Source of the DNA: a bacterium
Lineage (GTDB): Bacteria > Patescibacteriota > JABMPQ01 > JAQVVF01
Length of the DNA stretch: 5,209 bases
Reading direction: 5' to 3'
Assembly: GCA_030611905.1 (NCBI GenBank)
Contig: JAUWOX010000080.1
Coordinates: forward strand, 1-5,209
The position numbers and the translations under genes are program-made. Of the stretch, positions 1 through 4,684 are shown in pieces. The first letter of the stretch is position 1, and the number at the start of each line of letters is the position of its first letter. The notes beneath the pieces are model-generated. The model was not told the DNA's origin and ran no database searches. It was given only the letters and a program-made list of their open reading frames with translations.

Positions 1-1
1 C

Positions 2-1042
2 GCAAGCTACTATGTCCTTTTTACTTGGATTCATGATGATTTTAATGAGCTTCCCTATCTAAGAGGATTGGGAGATTATGGGACGGGCAAATCACGTTTT
101 TTGCAGGTAGTTGGATCAATCTGCTATCGGCCAATATTTGCTAGTGGCGCAACAACAGTTTCTCCAATCTTTAGAATTATAAATGATTTTAGAGGCACGT
201 TGATTCTAGATGAGGCGGATTTTAGATTTTCAGATACTACAGCGGAGATTATTAAAATATTAAATAATGGTTTTGCGAAAGGAATGCCAGTATTAAGAAG
301 CGAAAGCAATAACAAAAAAAGCTTTGACGTTAAAGCCTATAATGTTTTTGGGCCCAAAATTATGGCTACCAGAATGCACTATAGAGATGATGCGTTAGAA
401 AGTCGCATGATTACAGAAGACATGAATCTGAATTTTACTAGAGACGATATTCCATATAATTTACCAGATACTTTTGAAAAAGAAGCCCTAGATTTGAGAA
501 ATAAACTTTTAATGTTCCGTTTCAAAAATAAAGGAAAAAATAAAATAAAGAATGAATTAGAGAATCGCGATATTGAACCACGTCTTAATCAAATAGCAAT
601 TCCATTAATGAGCATTATTGATGATAAGGAAGTAGTCAAAGAAGTCCAACATTATGTAAAAGAATATAATGAACAAATTAAGGCAGATAGAACTTTAAAT
701 TATAACTATCAGATATTAGAAGTTATCTGCGAATTACAAGAAGAAGGCAACCAAGAACCTTCAATAAAAGAAATTGCCGATAAATTCAATGAAGAGCTTG
801 ATGATACTGAAAGAAAGACACCAAGAAAAATGGGCTTTCTTGTAAGAAAAATGCTTGGACTTACGCCCAAGAAAACAAATATTGGATACATAATTTCAGA
901 CAACAATAAACGAAAAATCGCAACGCTTAAAAAACGATATAATATTAAATCTGAAAGTGAACAAGTGAACGTTGTGAACAATGCAACGGAGCCAGAACAA
1001 AAAAGCATAGAAGATATCTCCGTGAAAGACATACCATTTTAA
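2..1042 (+). CDS. P-loop (AAA+-like) ATPase of a mobile element, 5' partial
   Basis: The frame is open from base 2, so the gene starts left of the window; a TTG at 68 falls inside the conserved core (just before the Walker A loop) and is not a credible start. About 346 residues are visible. Counting from base 2, the Walker A motif GDYGTGKS is at about residues 24-31, the Walker B segment LILDEADF at about 67-74, a sensor-like KIMATR at about 120-125, and an arginine-finger-like ALESR shortly after. These indicate an ATP-hydrolysing nucleic-acid motor or loader of the kind found as primase-helicase or replication ATPases in integrated elements. After a charged linker, the C-terminal 80 or so residues (from NYQILEVICEL) look like a winged helix, suggesting DNA binding. 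By inference it replicates the element or loads a helicase. The exact family and any N-terminal primase or zinc domain cannot be seen. The 3' end of the gene carries one half of the GTGAAC inverted-repeat cluster. Confidence 0.8.
   Translation, partial: ASYYVLFTWIHDDFNELPYLRGLGDYGTGKSRFLQVVGSICYRPIFASGATTVSPIFRIINDFRGTLILDEADFRFSDTTAEIIKILNNGFAKGMPVLRSESNNKKSFDVKAYNVFGPKIMATRMHYRDDALESRMITEDMNLNFTRDDIPYNLPDTFEKEALDLRNKLLMFRFKNKGKNKIKNELENRDIEPRLNQIAIPLMSIIDDKEVVKEVQHYVKEYNEQIKADRTLNYNYQILEVICELQEEGNQEPSIKEIADKFNEELDDTERKTPRKMGFLVRKMLGLTPKKTNIGYIISDNNKRKIATLKKRYNIKSESEQVNVVNNATEPEQKSIEDISVKDIPF
957..979 (+). repeat. Triple GTGAAC cluster, left arm of inverted pair
   Basis: GTGAAC occurs at 957, 965 and 974, separated by 2 and 3 bases, inside the 3' end of the ATPase gene. 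The 23-base block is the inverted copy, 20 of 23 positions identical, of the block at 1064-1086. It may be a protein-binding array (operator or replication iterons) or one arm of a long RNA or DNA hairpin. The function is inferred; the pattern itself is read directly. Confidence 0.7.
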
Positions 1043-1063
1043 TCTGTTTAATTACAATATAAA

Positions 1064-1088
1064 GTTCACAATGTTCACAAGTTCACAA
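1064..1088 (+). repeat. Triple GTTCACAA array before the next gene, right arm of inverted pair
   Basis: Three perfect copies of the octamer GTTCACAA lie at 1064-1071, 1073-1080 and 1081-1088, six bases before the ATG at 1094. A TATAAA at 1058-1063 directly precedes them and could be a -10 box, although no -35 match is seen. Positions 1064-1086 mirror the cluster at 957-979. The placement suits an operator overlapping a transcription start, or an iteron-type origin next to the replication ATPase gene; the choice between these is inference. Confidence 0.7.
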
Positions 1089-1093
1089 ATATT

Positions 1094-1738
1094 ATGACAA
1101 AATCATTACAAAAACCTAAAAAGAAAAAACAAGCGATTCAAAAAGTCAAAAAATTCACTCCCGAAGAAACCAAAGAAATGGTTAGAAAAATGACACTCGC
1201 TGATTGTAGTCCCGACAAAATAATTGATGATATGAGTAAGCTTTTGCCGGAATTTTCTGGAAAAAACAGACAAAAAGACAGTAAATATTTCAAAGAGTTC
1301 GAAAACAAACTATGCAAAGCGCTAACGCTAATTGGCCTAGAAACACATTATCCTCTTGCAGAAACAATAGGAGAAAAATTTAGGCCATTGGTAATAGAAT
1401 TCAGTAATCAGTTGATTAAAGAATATAAATGCCAAACAGCCAGCGAAAAAGCTTTAGCCGAAGTAATTGCTGGAGCTTATGTGCGAATATTAGAATATTC
1501 GACTAAATTCAATTGCTGTGCACGAATAACATCTGTTAGCAACGATATAAATACATATTACGCAATGCTAAGCAAAGAGATAGATCGTGCGCAAAGACAT
1601 TTTATTACAGCCTTAACAACACTTAAGCAGATAAAAGCTCCCAAGCTTGATATCAATGTAAAAGCAAAAAATGCTTTTGTCTCACAAAATCAGCAGATAA
1701 ATGCTAATCAAAAATCTAATGAAAACATTAACCCCTAA
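1094..1738 (+). CDS. Basic protein of unknown function
   Basis: This is a 214-residue protein, not recognised with certainty. The first 25 residues are very lysine-rich (KKKKQAIQKVKK), which would suit nucleic-acid binding. The middle (about residues 55-180) is predicted helical and has several cysteines (C72, C113 and the CC pair near 141-142) that form no clear metal site. The tail, from about residue 183, carries the pattern INVKAKNAFVSQNQQINAN. That tail recalls unnamed proteins found beside recombinases and zinc-ribbon proteins in other integrated elements; this is recollection, not a search result. The ATG at 1094 is chosen because it follows the triple GTTCACAA array; no Shine-Dalgarno sequence is visible. 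The 3' end overlaps the next gene, so the two are probably translated together. A DNA-binding or small-terminase-like role is possible but unproven. Confidence 0.72.
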   Translation: MTKSLQKPKKKKQAIQKVKKFTPEETKEMVRKMTLADCSPDKIIDDMSKLLPEFSGKNRQKDSKYFKEFENKLCKALTLIGLETHYPLAETIGEKFRPLVIEFSNQLIKEYKCQTASEKALAEVIAGAYVRILEYSTKFNCCARITSVSNDINTYYAMLSKEIDRAQRHFITALTTLKQIKAPKLDINVKAKNAFVSQNQQINANQKSNENINP

Positions 1739-2066
1739 TAATTTCGGAAATAAACATTTGGTTGAAAATTGTCAAAAAATCCAAATAAAAGATTTATTAG
1801 TAAAATGCAAAACAAAATTCAAGGAAATGATATTAAATGCAGAATTGGATATAATGGATATAAATATTGAATTAACAACATCTAGAACTTTTTACAACGG
1901 GATTAGGTTCTGGTTTAAGTGTCCGATTTGTCATTCTAGAATAGGTATTTTATACAAGCATCCTGTTAATCAACAGATTGGCTGTAAAAAATGCCTTAAT
2001 CTAGATTATCGTAAACGCAGATATAAAGGGATGATTGAAGAAGGTATTTTGGCGAAATCAGAATAA
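1719..2066 (+). CDS. Small zinc-ribbon protein
   Basis: This is a 115-residue protein from the ATG at 1719 (an alternative ATG at 1701 adds six residues). Either start overlaps the end of the preceding gene in another frame, a typical translational-coupling layout; no Shine-Dalgarno decides between them. From the 1719 start, two cysteine pairs, CPIC at 68-71 and CKKC at 89-92, are separated by 17 residues and flanked by RFWFKCP and by KCLNLDYRKRRYKG. This is a four-cysteine zinc ribbon of a type common in mobile elements, where a tryptophan/phenylalanine-rich strand precedes the first CPxC and a C-x-x-C-x-N-L-x-Y-R follows. The family has no established function that I can name; nucleic-acid or protein binding is likely. 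It is the last gene before the structured recombinase leader. Confidence 0.75.
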   Translation: MKTLTPNNFGNKHLVENCQKIQIKDLLVKCKTKFKEMILNAELDIMDINIELTTSRTFYNGIRFWFKCPICHSRIGILYKHPVNQQIGCKKCLNLDYRKRRYKGMIEEGILAKSE

Positions 2067-2077
2067 TGAGGTATGAT
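2049..2077 (+). promoter_or_regulatory. Sigma70-like promoter for the recombinase transcript
   Basis: A TTGGCG hexamer (2049-2054, four of six to consensus) and TATGAT (2072-2077, five of six) are separated by exactly 17 bases. The predicted start, about 2083-2085, coincides with the first base of the left arm of the inverted repeat that opens the leader. The promoter overlaps the end of the zinc-ribbon gene, so the recombinase could be transcribed on its own. This is a motif match only, in AT-rich DNA. Confidence 0.42.
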
Positions 2078-2083
2078 ATAAGT

Positions 2084-2204
2084 GTTGACCCACTAGTAAA
2101 TATTCCTAATAAGATTTATTTTGCGTGCCAGCTTGGGCGGTTCTACCAACACAAATCTCTTATTGGGGTTTGCTAGTTGGGTCAACTAGAACCGTCCTTT
2201 TGGT
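2084..2204 (+). ncRNA. Candidate structured leader RNA (pseudoknot or attenuator) of the recombinase
   Basis: Two inverted repeats interlock. Arm A (2084-2096, GTTGACCCACTAG) pairs with A' (2173-2186) over 13 pairs with a single bulged T. Arm B (2135-2145, GGGCGGTTCTA) pairs with B' (2187-2197) over 11 pairs with one G-U. The order A-B-A'-B' is a pseudoknot topology, with A' and B' directly adjacent. Between B and A' is a further hairpin: 2152-2159 pairs with 2165-2172, eight pairs including two G-U, around a five-base loop. An extra helix, CCAAC (2146-2150) with GTTGG (2176-2180), competes with A-A'. B' is followed by TTTTGGTT, so the B hairpin could act as a weak intrinsic terminator and A as the arm that alters it. 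A compact RNA controlling recombinase expression is the inference; no known riboswitch class was recognised. Confidence 0.5.
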
Positions 2205-2225
2205 TAAATAATTAACATTAAAATT

Positions 2226-3803
2226 ATGCAATATTTTCTTTATGCAAGAAAGTCAACAGAAGGCGAAGATCGACAAGTTCAATCAATTGATGATCAAGTT
2301 AAACTATGCAAGGAAAAAGCAAAGAGATTAAATTTGAAAATTAAGAAGGTTTACACTGAATCAAAGTCAGCTAAAAAACCGAACAACCGCCCTGTCTTTG
2401 ATGAGATGATGAAACGAATTGAGGCTGGTGATGCTCAAGGAATTTTGTGCTGGAATATCAATCGCCTATCAAGAAATCCGATTGATAGCGCGCAGGTTCA
2501 ATGGCTTTTACAACAGTATATAATTAAATCTATTAATACAATTGACCGAGAATATCTCCCAGATGATAATGTTCTGCTTTTTAATGTAGAGAGCGGAATG
2601 GCTAATCAGTTTATTTTGGATTTGAGCAAAAATGTAAAACGAGGAATACAAAGCAAAATAGAAAAAGGCTGGAGACCCGGCATGGCTCCAACGGGCTATA
2701 AGAATGATGTTTTAACACATACAATTGCAGTCGATCAAGAAAGGTTTGACTTGATTAGACGGGCTTGGGATTATACGTTAACTGGCAATTATACAGTCCC
2801 TCAAATATTAGATAAGCTGAATAATGAATGGGGATTTAGAACATTGAAAAAGAAAAAGGTGGGAAATAAGCCTTTGGCAATGAGTGGGTTATATAAGATT
2901 TTTACTAATTTGTTTTATGCTGGGATTATTGTTCACAAAGGAAAGGAATATCCGGGTAAGCATAAAATCATGATTACTCTAGAAGAATTTGACAGGGCTC
3001 AAGTGCTACTTGGGAGAAAGGGAAGGCCCAGATCAAAAAAACATAAGTTTGCTTTTACCGGAATGATTCGTTGTGCAGAGTGCGGTTGTTCAATAACTGC
3101 AGAAACTAAAAAGAAGTTCATTAAAAACACAAAAGAAATTCGTTATTATACTTATTATCGTTGCACCAAAAGAAAAAGACATCTTAAATGTAATCAAAAG
3201 CCACTACGAAAAGAAAAACTTGAAAAGCAAATTATTGAGAACTTGAACGAGATTACTATCCTCCCCGAATTCAAAGATTGGGCCTTAGAAGTCTTGAATG
3301 AATCAAATGACAAAGAGATTACTGAACGAACTTTGATTTATGAGATGCAACATAGAACTCTAGTTAATACTCAAAAGCAATTAGATAATTTAACTAAGAT
3401 GAGATATAGAGAGCTTATTTCTGAAAAGGAATATATTAAAGAACGAAATAATTTACAAAAAGATATTACAAGATTAAAAGATAAATTAAAGCATACAGAA
3501 CAACGCGCTAATAATTGGCTGGAGCTAACAGAAAAGACTTTTGAATTTGCTACTTATGCCAGAGTGCATTTTATAAACGGCGATCTAGAAACCAAAAAAA
3601 AGATACTTGCCGGACTAGGTTCGAACTTTTTATTAAAAGACAGAAAATTGTTTATTCAAGGGAATAAATGGCTACAACCTATTAAACAAGGCTATCCAGT
3701 CTTAGAAAAAGAATATCAAAGGTTAGAACTAGATAAAACATGCTTAAATAAAACAAAAACAGAGTCTTTGACCTCTGTAATTACACGCTGGCAGGGGCGG
3801 TAG
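2226..3803 (+). CDS. Large serine recombinase (element integrase)
   Basis: This 525-residue site-specific recombinase cuts and rejoins DNA through a serine-DNA intermediate to integrate or excise the element. The resolvase-type catalytic domain (about residues 1-145) begins YARKSTE, with nucleophile S10 and R8; the NRLSRN motif at 79-84 holds the conserved arginines R80 and R83. The long E helix (about 120-148) leads into a recombinase domain (about 150-270, including GWRPGMAPTGYKN). A zinc-ribbon domain follows, with C283, C286, C313 and C322. A charged coiled-coil is at about 370-430, then a C-terminal tail. Length and domain order are normal for large serine recombinases. The ATG at 2226 places the catalytic serine at residue 10, as expected; no Shine-Dalgarno is visible. 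The last codons (W-Q-G-R-stop) are written in the 3' end of the tRNA-Trp gene on the other strand, so the C-terminus depends on the integrated state. Confidence 0.93.
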   Translation: MQYFLYARKSTEGEDRQVQSIDDQVKLCKEKAKRLNLKIKKVYTESKSAKKPNNRPVFDEMMKRIEAGDAQGILCWNINRLSRNPIDSAQVQWLLQQYIIKSINTIDREYLPDDNVLLFNVESGMANQFILDLSKNVKRGIQSKIEKGWRPGMAPTGYKNDVLTHTIAVDQERFDLIRRAWDYTLTGNYTVPQILDKLNNEWGFRTLKKKKVGNKPLAMSGLYKIFTNLFYAGIIVHKGKEYPGKHKIMITLEEFDRAQVLLGRKGRPRSKKHKFAFTGMIRCAECGCSITAETKKKFIKNTKEIRYYTYYRCTKRKRHLKCNQKPLRKEKLEKQIIENLNEITILPEFKDWALEVLNESNDKEITERTLIYEMQHRTLVNTQKQLDNLTKMRYRELISEKEYIKERNNLQKDITRLKDKLKHTEQRANNWLELTEKTFEFATYARVHFINGDLETKKKILAGLGSNFLLKDRKLFIQGNKWLQPIKQGYPVLEKEYQRLELDKTCLNKTKTESLTSVITRWQGR

Positions 3804-3862
3804 GAATTGAACCCACGCTACTGGTTTTGGAAACCAGTGTTCTACCATTAAACTACGCCCCC
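3789..3862 (-). tRNA. tRNA-Trp (anticodon CCA)
   Basis: The - strand folds as a 74-nt tRNA: acceptor GGGGGCG with CGCCCCT, D arm GTTT/GAAC, anticodon stem CTGGT/ACCAG with loop TTCCAAA (anticodon CCA), T arm GTGGG/CCTAC with loop TTCAATT, discriminator G73 and an encoded CCA end (3789-3791 on the + strand). The first acceptor pair is G1-U72, whereas bacterial tRNA-Trp usually has A1-U72. The 3' end faces the mobile element and overlaps the recombinase gene by 15 bases, so the tRNA remains intact while serving as the integration site. Confidence 0.96.
3789..3862. other. Element-chromosome junction (attachment site) in tRNA-Trp
   Basis: The element gene block ends at the tRNA 3' end, and the recombinase stop codon (3801-3803) lies in the acceptor/T-arm boundary of the tRNA. 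The crossover therefore falls somewhere inside the tRNA gene or at its 3' edge. The exact core cannot be defined without the other end of the element or an empty-site genome. Confidence 0.5.
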
Positions 3863-3869
3863 ATGCTTG

Positions 3870-3933
3870 AAATTCCAAATCATAAATAACAAATTATAAA
3901 TTTTTTAATTTTTGTTATTGTGATTTGTAATTT
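3870..3933. repeat. AT-rich fold-back (inverted) repeat
   Basis: The segment 3870-3893 (starting AAATTCCAAATCATAAATAA) is the imperfect inverted copy of 3911-3933 (TTTGTTATTGTGATTTGTAA and on). The match is nearly complete apart from one gap and two mismatches, around a 17-base AT-only loop. It lies immediately upstream of tRNA-Trp on the - strand. AT-rich arms of the AAATTCCAAATC type are, from memory, common intergenic repeats in candidate-phyla-radiation genomes. TATAAT-like hexamers for the - strand occur within it (3879-3884 and 3893-3898) and could serve the tRNA promoter, but no convincing -35 box accompanies them. Confidence 0.55.
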
Positions 3934-3967
3934 ATTTGGTATTTGGTATTTTTTACTTGGTTTCTTT

Positions 3968-4129
3968 ATGCAAGGTATGTTTTCTGCACTTTTTACAATG
4001 CTTTTTCATCTCAAATTTATCCTTGAATATTTTTTTATTCTTTTTGGAATAATAATTAATATTTTTGCATTCGGTGCATTTAAGTTTTATGAGGCTGTCT
4101 TGGGACATGGTTGTGAAGTTATAAGTTAA
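3968..4129 (+). CDS. Possible small membrane peptide (doubtful)
   Basis: The ATG at 3968 gives 53 residues, strongly hydrophobic, with one clear membrane segment at about residues 17-39 (ILEYFFILFGIIINIFAF) and a short polar tail. The frame extends upstream to a GTG at 3920, but that lies inside the fold-back repeat and is unlikely to be the start. No Shine-Dalgarno, neighbour or recognised family supports it. In such T-rich DNA, hydrophobic frames arise by chance, so it may be non-coding. It is listed because it is the only candidate gene between the two tRNAs. Confidence 0.25.
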   Translation: MQGMFSALFTMLFHLKFILEYFFILFGIIINIFAFGAFKFYEAVLGHGCEVIS

Positions 4130-4184
4130 AAGTTGTATGTATAAAGTTAAAAGTCAATAATTAATTGACTGTAAATAATTTAAC
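4123..4184. repeat. Short direct repeats and a palindrome
   Basis: AAGTTAAAAGT occurs twice (4123-4133 and 4144-4154) with a 21-base period. The second copy runs into a hairpin, AGTCAAT (4152-4158) with ATTGACT (4164-4170), enclosed by GTTAAA (4146-4151) and TTTAAC (4179-4184). No gene is attached to it; the meaning is unknown. Confidence 0.5.
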
Positions 4185-4193
4185 AGAAATCGG

Positions 4194-4246
4194 GAAAAAA
4201 AGCAAGTGAAAAGGAAAGACGGCGTCTCGATAGGAAACACCGTCTT
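4194..4246 (-). terminator. Intrinsic terminator of tRNA-Leu
   Basis: On the - strand, AAGACGGTG pairs with CGCCGTCTT (nine pairs, one G-U; + strand arms about 4238-4246 and 4216-4224), followed by TTTCCTTTT and, further on, a run of seven T. The stem begins at the last base of the encoded CCA end, so transcription stops directly after the tRNA. Confidence 0.72.
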
Positions 4247-4329
4247 GGTACCCGGAACGGGGCTCGAACCCGCACGTCTTGCGACAAGGGATTTTAAGTC
4301 CCCTGCGTCTACCCTTCCGCCATCCGGGC
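4246..4329 (-). tRNA. tRNA-Leu (anticodon TAA)
   Basis: This is an 84-nt class II tRNA on the - strand. The acceptor GCCCGGA pairs with TCCGGGT (G1-U72, as is usual for this bacterial tRNA-Leu), the D region is TGGCGGAAGGGTAGACGC, and the anticodon stem GGGGA/TCCCT has loop CTTAAAA (anticodon TAA, reads UUA). A long variable arm contains TGTCGCAAGAC, the T arm is GCGGG TTCGAGC CCCGT, the discriminator is A73 and CCA is encoded. It is complete and normal in every arm. Confidence 0.96.
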
Positions 4330-4339
4330 AAAAGAACAA

Positions 4340-4393
4340 AAAGACAAAATTTGTCTTTGTAGAAAACTGAATATTTGTGATATTCAAATTTCT
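4340..4393. repeat. Two palindromes upstream of tRNA-Leu
   Basis: AAAGACAAA (4340-4348) and TTTGTCTTT (4350-4358) form a perfect nine-base palindrome around one A. Next to it AGAAA/TTTCT and GAATAT/ATATTC (4361-4393) form a second hairpin with a five-base loop. They sit within about 65 bases of the 5' end of tRNA-Leu and may be regulatory or chance AT-rich symmetry. The following stretch (4394-4470) is plain AT-rich DNA in which I see nothing else. Confidence 0.45.
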
Positions 4394-4470
4394 GCAAAGA
4401 AAGACTATTTTAATTTTAAATAAATTTTGGTCGATTTGATATTTTTTATTTTGATTTTTTAATTATAGAG

Positions 4471-4678
4471 TTCTCTCTTCAGTCTTTAAATATTTATTAA
4501 AGACTAGAGGGAGAAGGCACTTGGTAGTGCCTTCAAAAGGTGCGGGTCCGATGAAGGTGCGATGATCTTTGCTTTATCGGAGTCTGGCAAAGATTTTTCC
4601 GAATGAATGGTAGGTGCGTGCTTTTACTCTATCGGAGTTGAGCAAAAGCTATGTAAGGAGACAGCGGGGAGCTGTCTC
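4471..4678 (-). ncRNA. Array of five hairpins with two tandem pseudoknot units, 3' of the GC-rich gene
   Basis: Five adjacent stem-loops fill this block. H1: TTCTCTCT/AGGGAGAA plus AGTCTTTAA/TTAAAGACT (4471-4515). H2: GAAGGCACT/AGTGCCTTC, nine perfect pairs with a four-base loop (4513-4534). P1: ATCTTTGC/GCAAAGAT (4565-4572, 4587-4594). P2: GCTTTTACTC/GAGCAAAAGC (4620-4629, 4640-4649, one mismatch). H5: GAGACAGC/GCTGTCTC (4658-4678). P1 and P2 share the loop 9-mer TATCGGAGT and each has, at the same side, GGTGCG and a TCCGA(T) able to pair with its loop (4547-4552 and 4598-4602), so each unit can form a pseudoknot. Strand is assigned because the block directly follows the stop codon of the - strand gene at 4685. 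No U-run follows H2, so it is not a standard terminator. Function unknown. Confidence 0.55.
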
Positions 4679-4684
4679 TCGTGA

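Larger units (their letters stand above)
1..3803. mobile_element. Right-hand part of an integrated element in tRNA-Trp
   Basis: Four same-strand genes (replication-type ATPase, unknown basic protein, zinc-ribbon protein, large serine recombinase) end exactly at the 3' end of a tRNA-Trp gene, and the recombinase frame uses the tRNA 3' end as its own last codons. A site-specific recombinase next to a tRNA 3' end is the classical layout of an integrative element or prophage. The left end, and the expected second copy of the tRNA 3' segment, lie outside the window; I saw no second copy inside it. No capsid, portal, terminase or conjugation gene is visible, so phage, plasmid-like or satellite nature cannot be decided here. 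Confidence 0.62.

Noticed and set aside
124..315. Open frame of 63 codons on the - strand
   Set aside because: It is antisense to the Walker A/Walker B core of the ATPase and shows no features of its own.
709..1032. Open frame of 107 codons on the - strand
   Set aside because: It is antisense to the winged-helix part of the ATPase gene, whose protein is clearly coherent; serine- and leucine-rich content is typical of a shadow frame.
2084..2204. HDV-like or hammerhead ribozyme in the recombinase leader
   Set aside because: The A-B-A'-B' order resembles the HDV fold, but there is no space for a P4 helix and catalytic linker between A' and B', and no hammerhead core (CUGAUGA, GAAA) is present.
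4154..4397. Two overlapping - strand open frames of 77 and 78 codons
   Set aside because: Both run straight through the tRNA-Leu gene and its terminator; the tRNA fold is complete, so these frames are chance.
4462..4490. Minus-strand TATAAT with a TTTAAA at 17-base spacing
   Set aside because: The -35 match is weak, it lies over 130 bases from tRNA-Leu, and such hexamers are expected by chance in this AT-rich stretch; it also overlaps the H1 hairpin.
4471..4678. CRISPR array
   Set aside because: The repeated elements are short loop motifs in units of unequal sequence, not identical direct repeats with uniform unique spacers.
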